This document shows, one piece after another, positions 17,141 to 26,028 of a stretch of DNA of 64,000 nucleotides (its first letter is position 1; every line of letters begins with the position of its first letter). The stretch spans positions 192,852-256,851 of the forward strand of contig DS999225.1 in NCBI GenBank assembly GCA_000156295.1, in the 5' to 3' direction. Position numbers and translations under genes: made by a program. The DNA comes from a marine gamma proteobacterium HTCC2148. Lineage in GTDB: Bacteria; Pseudomonadota; Gammaproteobacteria; Pseudomonadales; Halieaceae. The notes under the pieces were generated by a model. That model was not told where the DNA came from and ran no database searches. It was given only the letters and a program-made list of their open reading frames with translations.

Positions 17141-18624
17141 TTCCCGGCGCGATCCATCAGGTAGCGAGTCAGTAAGCCTACCGGACGCCCTGTGGCGCCT
17201 TTGGGCGCGCTGTCCCAGGCGGTACCAGCGATATCCAGGTGGGCCCAATCATAACTTTTGGCGAACTCTGCCAGGAAGCAGGCTGCTGTGACGCTGCCGC
17301 CGCCACCGCCGCCGATATTGCCCAGGTCGGCAAAGTTGCTCCTGAGTTGTTTGGTGTACTCGTGCCACAAGGGCATGTGCCAGGCGCGGTCGTGACTTTC
17401 TGTACCCGCGGCAAGTAATTGCTGCGCCAGTTGCTCCTTGTTGGCGTAGAGCCCTGTGGCATGTGAACCCAAGGCGACGACACAGGCGCCGGTGAGGGTT
17501 GCAATATCGATCACCGAGGCAGGCTTAAAACGCTCCACGTAGGTAAGCGCGTCGCAAAGGACCAGTCGGCCCTCTGCATCTGTATTGAGGACTTCAATGG
17601 TCTTGCCTGCCATGCTGGTGACGACATCACCGGGCTTCGTGGCCCCGCCGCTGGGCATGTTTTCGGCCGCTGCAATAACAGCAATGACGTTGAGCGGAAG
17701 CTTCATAGTGGTAATTGCGTCCATGGTGCCAAATACACCTGCGGCGCCACCCATGTCGTACTTCATCTCATCCATTTTAGCGCCGGGCTTGAGGGAAATG
17801 CCTCCACTGTCGAAGGTAATCCCTTTGCCGACCAGAACATGGGGGCTGTCGTTCTTTTTGCCGCCCTGGTAATTCATAACGATCAGTTTGGCGGGTTGAT
17901 CGGTGCCAGCAGTGACCGATAACAATGAACCCATGCCCAACTCGCGCATTTTCTTTTCTTCGAGGATTTGTACACTCAGTGCATTACTGCTGCGGCCCAT
18001 TTTACGAGCCTGCTGTGCTAGGTAACTGGGGGTGCAAATATTGCCCGGCAAGTTGGCCATGTTGCGGGCGGTATTAATGCCATTACCAGTAGCACTGCCC
18101 TGGTCCAGCGCGCGCTGTGCAGCCGCTTTTGGCGCAGCGCAGCTAATCACTACACGCTGAAGGCTTAACGCAGGTTTTGGCTTGGAAACGGTCTCGGTGT
18201 AGCGGTAGCTTTTGCTTTCCAGCGTGCGAGAGAGCATTTCCAGCAGCCAGTGGTCGTCCGCGCCCTTGACCTTCATGTCGTCCAGCAGTAACAGCGCACT
18301 TTTGGCGCTGGTACCGTTAATTCCACTGTAAACCGCCTGGGCGAAATCTCTGGCAGCGGAGCGATCGAACTGCTTTTTTTCTCCGCATCCTACGAGTAGT
18401 AGTCTTTTAATTTTCCCGGTGCCCGGCAGTGTTGAGCACTGGCCGCTTTTGCCAGTAAAGTCGCCCAAATCAAGAACTGCTTTTATCGCCCCTCCTGACG
18501 CTTTGTTCAGGGCTGAGGCAGTGCCAGATAACTTACTGTCACTGAAAATGTACACAACAGCACATTCGGTGGTGGCGGTGGTGGGGTCGTTGACTTTTCG
18601 GGCAGAAAACTTGATCGCAGTCAT
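17137..18624 (-). CDS. pepA: leucyl aminopeptidase (M17)
   Basis: A 495-residue cytosolic M17 leucyl aminopeptidase, typical in length. The C-terminal catalytic domain holds the two-metal site: VGKGITFDSGGISLKPG (Lys and Asp ligands), the MKYDMGGAA stretch, and the signature NTDAEGRL. The N-terminal domain (1-170) is the usual macrodomain-like fold. The ATG at 18624 (MTAIKFSARK) is preferred over an upstream in-frame start. The gene is divergent from lptF, 92 bases apart, and overlaps holC by three bases. In some bacteria PepA also binds DNA; that is not testable here. Confidence 0.96.
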   Translation of the reverse strand: MTAIKFSARKVNDPTTATTECAVVYIFSDSKLSGTASALNKASGGAIKAVLDLGDFTGKSGQCSTLPGTGKIKRLLLVGCGEKKQFDRSAARDFAQAVYSGINGTSAKSALLLLDDMKVKGADDHWLLEMLSRTLESKSYRYTETVSKPKPALSLQRVVISCAAPKAAAQRALDQGSATGNGINTARNMANLPGNICTPSYLAQQARKMGRSSNALSVQILEEKKMRELGMGSLLSVTAGTDQPAKLIVMNYQGGKKNDSPHVLVGKGITFDSGGISLKPGAKMDEMKYDMGGAAGVFGTMDAITTMKLPLNVIAVIAAAENMPSGGATKPGDVVTSMAGKTIEVLNTDAEGRLVLCDALTYVERFKPASVIDIATLTGACVVALGSHATGLYANKEQLAQQLLAAGTESHDRAWHMPLWHEYTKQLRSNFADLGNIGGGGGGSVTAACFLAEFAKSYDWAHLDIAGTAWDSAPKGATGRPVGLLTRYLMDRAGK

Positions 18625-18716
18625 GGCTAATAATCTCGCTGTTTTGGCAAGCGCTAGTGTATGATGTTGCGCCAGTAAACCCAACCAGAATATGCAGATT
18701 TCGAACTGAGTAGGCT

Positions 18717-19826
18717 ATGAAAATTCTCCGCTATCTCGCACTGGATGTGCTGGTGCACATGGTCGCCGTGAGCTTTGTCTTATTGGTGATTATTATCAGT
18801 GGTCGATTTGTTAAATACCTGGCTGAAGCTGCCGTGGGTGATTTGGCCGCCGGTATTCTCGTCCCGGTGCTGTTGTATCGCCTGCCGGGATTTATGGAGC
18901 TGATTATTCCACTTGGCCTTTTTATAGGGATTCTAATGTCCTACGGCCGTCTTTACGTAGAAAGTGAGATGGTGATTTTCACCGCCACAGGTATCAGTCC
19001 CCAGCGCTTGGCTGGCTACACCCTGGTGCCCGCCCTGCTGGTCATGGTGATTGTCGGTGGCCTCAGCTTGTTCATCTCTCCGCTGGGTGCCGCGCGCTCT
19101 GAAGCTTTGCTCCACGCTCCGGAGTCCTCTCAGGGCATCAACGCATTGGCAGCTGGTCGTTTCCAGACCCGACGAAGTAATGACATGGTGAGCTACGCAC
19201 AAGCTGTCGATGCGAATGGTGTTATGCATTCCGTTTTCCTCTCCCAGGCAGAGAGGGAAGATGATGGAGAGCTGACTATGCTGCTGACCATTGCCAGTGA
19301 AGGTGAAGTGAAATTTGACTCCGCAACAGGGGCTCGCTACCTGGAACTGCGTAACGGCGTGCGCTACGTGGGCTATCCGGGTGACCTGGACTACCAGGTC
19401 GTTAGTTTTGAACAGTTCGGGGAGCTTATTCCTGAGCCAGAGGGGGGGGTCCGTACGGCTGACCCAGTCGATGGCCGCACGACTGCCCATCTTTTGAGCT
19501 CAGAGCTGCTCGAAGATAAAGCCGCTTTGCACTGGCGTCTCTCTATTCCCGTGATGGTGCCGATTGTCGCCATTATTGCCATGTGTATGAGCCATACAAA
19601 TCACCGGCGTGGCCGCTATATCAAGATGGCACCGGCGTTTATTCTTTATTTGGGTTACCTGACTCTGCTGGCCAATGCGAGATCTGGCATTGCGTCGGGA
19701 GAAGGCGGGACAGTCAATATTTGGGCGGTGCACGCACTGTTTCTAGCGGTGGCACTGGCGATGCTTTACGGGCCGGCGGTGTTGGGCCGGCTCAAGCACC
19801 GGAGGTATCTCAATGCGAAAGCTTGA
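18717..19826 (+). CDS. lptF: LPS export permease LptF
   Basis: A 369-residue inner-membrane permease of the LptB2FG transporter that extracts lipopolysaccharide for transport to the outer membrane. Three N-terminal membrane helices, a periplasmic beta-jellyroll (about 130-260), and three C-terminal helices fit the YjgP/YjgQ family. The start MKILRYLALDVLVH is typical. The gene overlaps lptG by 14 bases, which indicates cotranscription and coupled translation. It is divergent from pepA, as in Pseudomonas and relatives. Confidence 0.95.
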   Translation: MKILRYLALDVLVHMVAVSFVLLVIIISGRFVKYLAEAAVGDLAAGILVPVLLYRLPGFMELIIPLGLFIGILMSYGRLYVESEMVIFTATGISPQRLAGYTLVPALLVMVIVGGLSLFISPLGAARSEALLHAPESSQGINALAAGRFQTRRSNDMVSYAQAVDANGVMHSVFLSQAEREDDGELTMLLTIASEGEVKFDSATGARYLELRNGVRYVGYPGDLDYQVVSFEQFGELIPEPEGGVRTADPVDGRTTAHLLSSELLEDKAALHWRLSIPVMVPIVAIIAMCMSHTNHRRGRYIKMAPAFILYLGYLTLLANARSGIASGEGGTVNIWAVHALFLAVALAMLYGPAVLGRLKHRRYLNAKA

Positions 19827-20874
19827 TCGACACGTCGGGTGGACAGTATTCGTTGCGATTTTATTGGTATTGGCAATCATCGTTGGCCTGGACGCGATTG
19901 CTGCTTTTATTGACGAGGCGGACGACATTTCCAAGACCTATACCTTTGGTCAGGTCGGACTTTATATTTTGCTGACATTGCCTGGTCGCCTCTATGAATT
20001 TATTCCTTTTGCCGCCCTTATTGGCTGCATGTTGGGTTTGGGTCAACTGGCTACGTCCAGCGAGTTGGTGGTTATGCGAGCTGCCGGCGTCTCAACAGGT
20101 CGTTTGGTTTGGGTGGCCATGAAGCCGGCGCTGCTGATAGCGATAATGGGTTTTTCCCTGGGCGAATTTGTCGCCCCAGAGACTGAGCAGATGGCCGAAA
20201 CGCAGCGTGCGCTCGCCCAAAATCCGGGTGAGAGTTTTGGAGGACGTTACGGCATCTGGAACAGGGAGGGTAATACCTTTCTGCACTTTAACGCGGTGGA
20301 AGCCGGCGGTGTAGTTCACGGTATTACCATGCTGGAGTTTGATGAAGACTTGCTAATGGAGTATTCCCTGCGGGCTCGTCGGGCTAGTTTTGAGGGCGGC
20401 TACTGGACCATGGAGGATGCAGTGCTGACCAACTTCAGCAGCTGGCAGACCACCCGGGAAACCCATGAGGTAATGCGCTGGGATACAGGGATTACACCTG
20501 AACTCCTGACTGTAATGGCCGTAGAGCCCGAGTATTTGCCCATTTCTGATCTCTATCGTTTCAGTCGCTACTTGCAATCCCAGGGGCTGGATTCCGATGA
20601 CTACCAGCTCGCGTTGTGGGGCAAGATATTGCAACCGGCGGCGATTGGTGCGCTGGTGTTGGTGGCGATATCGTTTATCTTTGGACCCTTGCGCGAGGGC
20701 ACTATGGGTTTTCGAATCTTTGCCGGCGTGATTGTGGGGATTGTGTTTCGCACCAGTCAGGACTTGCTCGGCCCGGCTAGTCTGGTGTTTGGCTTTGCAC
20801 CGATTTACGCGGCTTTGGTACCAATTTTACTCTGTGGGGCGGCAGGCATGTTGCTGTTACTCAGAGCGCGTTAG
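19813..20874 (+). CDS. lptG: LPS export permease LptG
   Basis: A 353-residue partner of LptF in the LptB2FG complex. It has the same layout: N-terminal helices, a periplasmic domain (~residues 125-265), and C-terminal helices. The family start MRKLDRHVGWTVF and the segment ELVVMRAAGVSTGRLVW are typical of LptG. Its stop overlaps the stop of the convergent RDD gene by four bases. Confidence 0.95.
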   Translation: MRKLDRHVGWTVFVAILLVLAIIVGLDAIAAFIDEADDISKTYTFGQVGLYILLTLPGRLYEFIPFAALIGCMLGLGQLATSSELVVMRAAGVSTGRLVWVAMKPALLIAIMGFSLGEFVAPETEQMAETQRALAQNPGESFGGRYGIWNREGNTFLHFNAVEAGGVVHGITMLEFDEDLLMEYSLRARRASFEGGYWTMEDAVLTNFSSWQTTRETHEVMRWDTGITPELLTVMAVEPEYLPISDLYRFSRYLQSQGLDSDDYQLALWGKILQPAAIGALVLVAISFIFGPLREGTMGFRIFAGVIVGIVFRTSQDLLGPASLVFGFAPIYAALVPILLCGAAGMLLLLRAR

Positions 20875-21335
20875 CGGTCAGAGTTACGGCTACTTTTGGG
20901 CAACAGTACCAATTCAGTACCTGATAAGTAGTCATGCCAGTAGCGGCCGTTGCGATCAATGAGTTTCCACCAGTAGCCAAGACCCAGGCACCCGACGGAC
21001 ACCACGGCACCCGCGCAGCGCAATAGTGCCTGGGTAAATGTCGGATTTTCGCCGCCAATACTCACCAGCTTAATTCGCCAGGCCTGCATTCCCAGTGTTT
21101 GGCCACTTTTCAACCAGAACGCGCTGTAGAAACCGACCAGGCAAATTACGATGAGAGCCTGGCCGATATGCGGGTTCAAGACCTCCTGTGCACCATTAGT
21201 CAACCGTACAGACAGACCTAGTGCCAGGCCATTCACTACGAATACCAGTGCTATCACCAGTAACGCGTCATAAACCATGGCTATAAGGTGGCGCAGTAGC
21301 GAAGGGGAGGGCGGCTTTTCCTGAGTATCATCCAT
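20871..21335 (-). CDS. RDD family membrane protein
   Basis: A small integral membrane protein with three hydrophobic segments in an RDD-like domain: RHLIAMVYDALLVIALVF, then the second helix (IGQALIVICLVGFYSAFW), and the GQTLGMQAWRIKLV motif after it. The RDD family is of unknown or transport-related function. The start is uncertain. The ATG at 21335 begins the recognisable domain, while in-frame starts at 21353 (ATG) and 21422 (GTG) would add 6 or 29 residues. No start has a strong ribosome site. It converges with lptG and diverges from the two-component genes. Confidence 0.85.
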   Translation of the reverse strand: MDDTQEKPPSPSLLRHLIAMVYDALLVIALVFVVNGLALGLSVRLTNGAQEVLNPHIGQALIVICLVGFYSAFWLKSGQTLGMQAWRIKLVSIGGENPTFTQALLRCAGAVVSVGCLGLGYWWKLIDRNGRYWHDYLSGTELVLLPKSSRNSDR

Positions 21336-21458
21336 AGGTGATAAGTCTATCATTAATTGCGCCAGATTAAGGATTGGTAATGATGCCTCCTTAGTGTCAT
21401 CGCCACGTTGGTCGGCACTCACCCCCGTGCTACATTGCCGGTATAAGTGGGTGACAAC

Positions 21459-22142
21459 ATGAACGTATTATTGGTAGAAGACGATCAGTCCGTGGCAAAA
21501 TTTATTTGCTCGGAGTTGGAGCGTGTCGGGCACCGGTCTGTGCACTGCACTGAAGGTGATCTGGCTTATGACACAGCCCGGGATCAAGCCTTTGATGTGT
21601 GGGTTGTCGATCGCATGCTGCCGGGCAGAGATGGTCTGCAGCTGATTCAGGATCTGCGGGAAATCGGCAATGAAACCCCTGCGCTGGTGCTTAGTGCACT
21701 GGGCGAGGTTGACGATAGAGTGAAGGGCTTGCGCAGCGGCGCCGACGATTACCTGGTGAAGCCATTCGCTATGGATGAGTTGTTGGCCCGGCTGCAGGCG
21801 CTTTCGCGGCGCGGTGTCAACAACCAGGACGGCACTACCCGGCTTCAGGTGCAAGACCTGGTGATGGATCTATTGAAGCAGAATGTTAGCCGCAGAGGGC
21901 TGGCTGTTTTATTGCAACCACGCGAGTATAAACTGCTGGAATACCTGATGCGCCATGCCGGTCAGGTAGTGACACGCACGATGCTGTTAGAGCATGTATG
22001 GGGCTACAATTTTGACCCGCAGACCAATGTGATTGATGTGCATGTATCGCGTCTGCGCCAGAAGATTGATAAGGATTTTGATACTTCACTGTTGCTGACT
22101 GTGAGAGGCGCGGGTTACCGACTCGGCCCTGAGGCCCAATAA
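21459..22142 (+). CDS. OmpR-type response regulator
   Basis: A 227-residue response regulator. The receiver domain has the acidic pair (VEDD, residues 6-9), the phosphoacceptor Asp51 (VVDRMLPG), and Lys in VKPFAMDEL. The C-terminal winged helix is of the OmpR/PhoB type, ending in NVIDVHVSRLRQKI and VRGAGYRL. The ATG at 21459 is chosen over a GTG 12 bases upstream. The stop overlaps the start of the adjacent sensor kinase (TAATG), so the two are cotranslated. Signal and regulon are unknown. Confidence 0.93.
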   Translation: MNVLLVEDDQSVAKFICSELERVGHRSVHCTEGDLAYDTARDQAFDVWVVDRMLPGRDGLQLIQDLREIGNETPALVLSALGEVDDRVKGLRSGADDYLVKPFAMDELLARLQALSRRGVNNQDGTTRLQVQDLVMDLLKQNVSRRGLAVLLQPREYKLLEYLMRHAGQVVTRTMLLEHVWGYNFDPQTNVIDVHVSRLRQKIDKDFDTSLLLTVRGAGYRLGPEAQ

Positions 22143-23512
22143 TGCAAAAGGTCATTGGTAGCTTGACCTTCCGTTACATCGCCAAGTACCTGCTGGTACT
22201 GAGTGCCACGGTTTTTCTGGTAGTGGTTGGGCTTTACGCTTTCTTCAGTTACAACTATTTTCGCGACTTTTCGCAGAGCATCATCGAAGAGCAGGAGACC
22301 CTGCAGATTGTTTACGAGGGCCAGTCACTTGTGGGGGTTCGCCGTTATCTGCAGGATCAACGCGACACCCAGATACTGGATCGCTTTCATTATCTCGTGA
22401 GTGACAGAGCGGGAGATAAGATGGCGGGGGATCTCCCCGAGTCTACAGGCTACAGGGAATTCGACGATGGCTGGGTAGGTTTCGAGCTTGCACTGCTGGA
22501 ATGGGGAGAGTCAATTGAAGTCGATTTCATTGCCCGCGAAGTAACCCTGGGTGATGAATACAGCGTGATTGTAGCGCGCAGTTATGAGCAGGCAGTTCAT
22601 CAGGCGCGCCTGGTTTTTGCCACTCTGGCCCGCACCATGATCATTACTATTTTATTGGGTTTGATCGGCGGGTATTTTGCTGCGGCCCGAAGTTTACGGC
22701 GAGTGGAAATGCTGGGCAGGGAGATGTCGCGAATCATCAGGGGTGATCCCTCCCAGCGACTCGACGCCAGTGCTGAAAGAGGCCAGGTGGGCGAACTTGC
22801 GATTATTCTCAATCACTTGCTGGACCAGACTGAATCCCTGATGCACGGGGTGCGAAGCGTGTCCGACAATATTGCTCACGATCTGCGCACCCCTTTGAGC
22901 CGCTTGCGTAACCAATTGAGTGAGTTGCACCACAGCTTGCCGGCAGAGAAAAGTGAAGATGTAGAACGCTTGCTCAATGACTGCGATAGTTTGCTGGCAT
23001 CCTTCAATGCGGTATTGCGCATCTCTACGATGGAGTCAGGTAATCGCCACGCCGGTGGCGGCGAAGTGGACCTGCGCCAGCTGTTAAGCGATGTCGTAGA
23101 ACTTTACGAGCCAGTGGCCCAGGAAAGTGAGATTGAGTTGGATTGGGTAACAGTACCTAATGCGAGTTGCCAGGGAGAAGCGGATCTATTGTTCCAGATG
23201 TTTGCCAATGTTCTGGACAACGCGATTAAATACACGCAACAGCAAGGCTCGGTGAGAGTTGAGCTGGCTCATAATTCATCTAACGAAGATTCTGGATACA
23301 GGGTTGTGATCTCAGACACGGGGCCGGGTATATCGGCGGAACACTGGGAAGACGTATTCAGGCGTTTCTATAGGGTAGAACCCAGTCGATCTTCCCAGCC
23401 TGGACATGGGCTAGGTCTCAGCATGGCCCAGGCAATTGCCCACTATCATGGTGGGACAGTAGACCTGGAAGACAATCAGCCCGGTCTGAGGGTACTCATC
23501 AACCTGCCGTAG
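22142..23512 (+). CDS. sensor histidine kinase
   Basis: A 456-residue membrane sensor kinase. Transmembrane helices lie near residues 13-33 and 160-182 and flank a periplasmic sensing region of about 120 residues. A HAMP-like linker follows, then the H-box NIAHDLRTPLSRLRNQL (His near residue 246). The ATP-binding domain carries the N-box NVLDNAIKYT, the G1 box SDTGPGI and the GHGLGLSMAQAI motif. It is coupled to the response regulator by overlapping stop and start. The signal is unknown. Confidence 0.93.
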   Translation: MQKVIGSLTFRYIAKYLLVLSATVFLVVVGLYAFFSYNYFRDFSQSIIEEQETLQIVYEGQSLVGVRRYLQDQRDTQILDRFHYLVSDRAGDKMAGDLPESTGYREFDDGWVGFELALLEWGESIEVDFIAREVTLGDEYSVIVARSYEQAVHQARLVFATLARTMIITILLGLIGGYFAAARSLRRVEMLGREMSRIIRGDPSQRLDASAERGQVGELAIILNHLLDQTESLMHGVRSVSDNIAHDLRTPLSRLRNQLSELHHSLPAEKSEDVERLLNDCDSLLASFNAVLRISTMESGNRHAGGGEVDLRQLLSDVVELYEPVAQESEIELDWVTVPNASCQGEADLLFQMFANVLDNAIKYTQQQGSVRVELAHNSSNEDSGYRVVISDTGPGISAEHWEDVFRRFYRVEPSRSSQPGHGLGLSMAQAIAHYHGGTVDLEDNQPGLRVLINLP

Positions 23513-23521
23513 TTTGTTCGA

Positions 23522-24361
23522 CTACTCCTGCCCGTTTGAGCTCTGCAGACTAATATGATCTGTGGCAGGAGGGGGCGGTTTTGGCCGATTGCGGTCCTTT
23601 TCCTCAAGTACTTCACTGCCCTCGGGAGCCAGGCTGATAGCTGATAAATCCAGGTTTGGGATCTCAGGTTCGGGTGCATGGCAGTCGGAAAAGTCTGTCC
23701 CTTGCGGCGACAGGTCAAGAGTCTCAGAATCAGGTACGGTTGTCGCCTGATTGGTAACCAGGTTTGGAATGCTCTCACCCGCCTCACTCATGGCAAGGTG
23801 GCTGGTATCGGGGGCTGGGGGAGGCGAGGGCGCTTCTTCAGATAGCCGCTGACTCGCTGCGTCAAGATCCAGCGCAGAAGTATCGATATCCGCAACTATT
23901 TGCTCACTGCGTTCATCAGGTTTGAGTACTTCAGTGCCTTGCGGGCTCAGATTCAGACCTGAGTCCCCGTCGGGAGCACTATTTGCGGCGTTAGTGGCGG
24001 GCTCAGTGGACGCCTGAGAATCACCATAGGCACCGATATCGGGCGCAGACGCCAAGGCGGCGATGCGTTCGGCCGCGGTTTGCTGCTTTGCCGGTTTGGG
24101 AGCAGGGGTGGCTTCATGAGCACTGGCAACCTCCACCGCTTTGATCAGGGGTTTAGCGCCGGCATTTTCCATTGCCTGCTTATATTTAAGCGCGGTAGGC
24201 TTATCGCACCCTCGCTTGACCAGCTGTGGGTTACCGCTGAATAGTTTATCCAGGGTCGCGTCATTTGCTTTGAACAGGGCCGCTAGCTTGGCTCTTACTT
24301 GATCAAGCTGTTGTCCCTCCAGTAACTCTCCCGAGTAGTAGATATTGTAGAGCGATTCCAT
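23522..24361 (-). CDS. acidic repeat protein with N-terminal small domain
   Basis: A 279-residue protein with no recognised function. The first ~75 residues form a compact domain (SLYNIYYSGELLEGQ, VRAKLAALFKA, LFSGNPQLVKRG, KYKQAMENAGAKP). A similar N-terminal domain is recalled in some proteobacterial membrane proteins (e.g. beside DUF805). The rest is low-complexity, acidic and rich in Ala, Pro, Ser and Glu. It carries a repeated motif, LNLSPQGTEVL, LDLSPQGTDF and ISLAPEGSEVL, with a fourth degenerate echo. No signal peptide or membrane helix is visible, so it is probably cytosolic. It converges with the sensor kinase (9-base gap). Confidence 0.7.
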   Translation of the reverse strand: MESLYNIYYSGELLEGQQLDQVRAKLAALFKANDATLDKLFSGNPQLVKRGCDKPTALKYKQAMENAGAKPLIKAVEVASAHEATPAPKPAKQQTAAERIAALASAPDIGAYGDSQASTEPATNAANSAPDGDSGLNLSPQGTEVLKPDERSEQIVADIDTSALDLDAASQRLSEEAPSPPPAPDTSHLAMSEAGESIPNLVTNQATTVPDSETLDLSPQGTDFSDCHAPEPEIPNLDLSAISLAPEGSEVLEEKDRNRPKPPPPATDHISLQSSNGQE

Positions 24362-24468
24362 GGCTCTTCTCCCTAGCTTTCGCAGTCACAGTATACGCCC
24401 ATGGGAGCACCTTTGCTCCAGCGCCAAGTCTGGTAATATTCGCGACATAGATTTGAAGTGTTGAATTA

Positions 24469-25503
24469 ATGAGCGACCGCGTTCCCACACGTTTTATGAA
24501 GACCCTGCTTAAGATGGTGGGTGAGAGAGGCTATGATTTCTCCGGTATTCTTGCTGAGGCAGGTCTGGATTTTGACCCACTGGACGAACAATCCCCGGGC
24601 TATCGCTCGGAGGTGAGTGCCATGCAGTACTCGCGCGTTTACCAAAATGTGCTGAGTTTGCTGCAGGATGAAACCTTTGGCGTTACTGGCAGTGAGCTGG
24701 TTGCGCCTGGTGCGTTTCGAATGATGTGTTATTGCGTCATTTCCTGCGAAAACCTGGGGCAGGCGATACAGAGAGCTTCTGAATTTTATCGCACTTTTTT
24801 TGATGAACGCAGTCAGTTATACGCAAACTTCAGCCAGGAGTTTGCCCGGGTAGGTTATCGCACCATTGACAGGGAATGTCGTCCACAGGTTGGTCCCGCA
24901 GATGCTTACGGACTCTCTGTTTGGCATCGTTTTTTTGGCTGGCTTTGCGGTCGCCCTATCGAACTAAAGCGCGTTGATTTCACCGGCGCGCCCCCCGCTA
25001 ATATTGAAAAATACGAAGACCTCTTTCGCTGTCCGCTCTATTTTAACCAGACTAATGATCTGCTGTATTTTGATAGTACTTGCCTGGCCTGGTCTGTGGT
25101 TCACACCCAGCACTCTCTGCGCGAGTTTTTGCGCACGGCACCCTACCAGATGCTAATCATGGAAAATGATCCCGCAGGGAACAATCTGTCCGCCCAGGTC
25201 AAGGCTATGATTGGCCATGATTTCAGCGAGGGCTTTCCCAGCTTTGAAATGATCAGCAGTGCTCTGAGCATGTCAGCGCCTACCCTGAGGCGTCGACTGA
25301 AAAGAGAGGGAACAACGTTTCAACAGATTAAAGACGACTCCCGTTGCGAGGCAGCTAAACTTTGTCTGAACCGCCACGATCTCTCGATTAACGAAGTTGC
25401 AATGCAGATGGGCTTTACTGACCCCAGCGCCTTTCACCGATCATTCAAAAAATGGACTGGACAAACACCGGGGCAATTCCGCAGCCAGCTAAGGCGGGAT
25501 TGA
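24469..25503 (+). CDS. AraC family transcriptional regulator
   Basis: A 344-residue AraC-type regulator of the OruR/ArgR-like group, with an N-terminal Arabinose_bd-type domain (PF12625-like, about residues 20-210) and a C-terminal double helix-turn-helix (about 240-340). The latter includes LSMSAPTLRRRLKREGTTFQQIKDD and the signature EVAMQMGFTDPSAFHRSFKKWTGQTP. Regulators of this group often control fatty acid, lipid or amino acid catabolism; no target is shown here. It is divergent from the acidic repeat protein. Confidence 0.92.
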   Translation: MSDRVPTRFMKTLLKMVGERGYDFSGILAEAGLDFDPLDEQSPGYRSEVSAMQYSRVYQNVLSLLQDETFGVTGSELVAPGAFRMMCYCVISCENLGQAIQRASEFYRTFFDERSQLYANFSQEFARVGYRTIDRECRPQVGPADAYGLSVWHRFFGWLCGRPIELKRVDFTGAPPANIEKYEDLFRCPLYFNQTNDLLYFDSTCLAWSVVHTQHSLREFLRTAPYQMLIMENDPAGNNLSAQVKAMIGHDFSEGFPSFEMISSALSMSAPTLRRRLKREGTTFQQIKDDSRCEAAKLCLNRHDLSINEVAMQMGFTDPSAFHRSFKKWTGQTPGQFRSQLRRD

Positions 25504-25544
25504 ACAAGGTTTGGAGATCGAAAAACACGCAGTAATAAGCCTCA

Positions 25545-25679
25545 GTGGCCTCTTCTAATAACATCGAGGCACTCAACGAGTGGCAGGGCTGTCTCGTTGC
25601 CAGTGCCGAAAATGCCAACATCGAAGAATCATTCATTGCAGCTCAGCTGACATTTGAGTGTTGCAGTAGCGTACAATAA
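25545..25679 (+). CDS. possible 44-residue small protein
   Basis: A short frame with a GTG start in the 198-base gap between the AraC gene and the bolA-like gene. Its translation is acidic, arginine-free and protein-like in composition (e.g. IEALNEWQGCLVASAENANI, two adjacent Cys near the end). There is no clear ribosome site and no recognised family. It could be a remnant of a longer gene or chance; listed because the gap is otherwise empty. Confidence 0.2.
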   Translation: MASSNNIEALNEWQGCLVASAENANIEESFIAAQLTFECCSSVQ

Positions 25680-25701
25680 AGCCCCCTTTTCGAGGCGCAC
25701 C

Positions 25702-26025
25702 ATGAACGTACAAACTGAAATAGAACAGAACCTCAGCACCGAACTTCAGCCCGATTTACTTGAAGTCAGCAATGAGAGTCACATGCACAGTGTTCCCCCG
25801 AACTCTGAAACCCATTTCAAAGTGGTTGTTGTTGCAGCTCAGTTTGACGGTAAACGCAAAGTGGCCCGTCATCAGCAGGTTTATCAGGTGCTCGCGGATC
25901 AGCTCGAAGGGCCTGTTCACGCGCTTGCACTGCATACTTATTCCCCAGGCGAGTGGGCACAGCGCCAGCAGGCGGCACCGGATTCACCGGATTGCCTGGG
26001 TGGATCGAAAAGCAAGGACAGCTGA
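25702..26025 (+). CDS. BolA family protein
   Basis: A 107-residue BolA-like protein. The core is typical of BolA: the SHMHSVPPNSETHFKVVVVA stretch, then the conserved RHQQVYQVLADQL, then HALALHTYSPGEW. BolA proteins bind monothiol glutaredoxin with a [2Fe-2S] cluster and influence cell shape and stress gene expression. The ATG at 25702 is preferred; the frame is open from 25654. It lies three bases before trhO and is probably cotranscribed with it. Naming it bolA rather than ibaG rests on length and the C-terminal tail. Confidence 0.88.
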   Translation: MNVQTEIEQNLSTELQPDLLEVSNESHMHSVPPNSETHFKVVVVAAQFDGKRKVARHQQVYQVLADQLEGPVHALALHTYSPGEWAQRQQAAPDSPDCLGGSKSKDS

Positions 26026-26028
26026 GTT

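Noticed and set aside
18933-19490. A 185-residue minus-strand frame inside lptF
   Set aside because: Antisense to a secure gene with no domain of its own.
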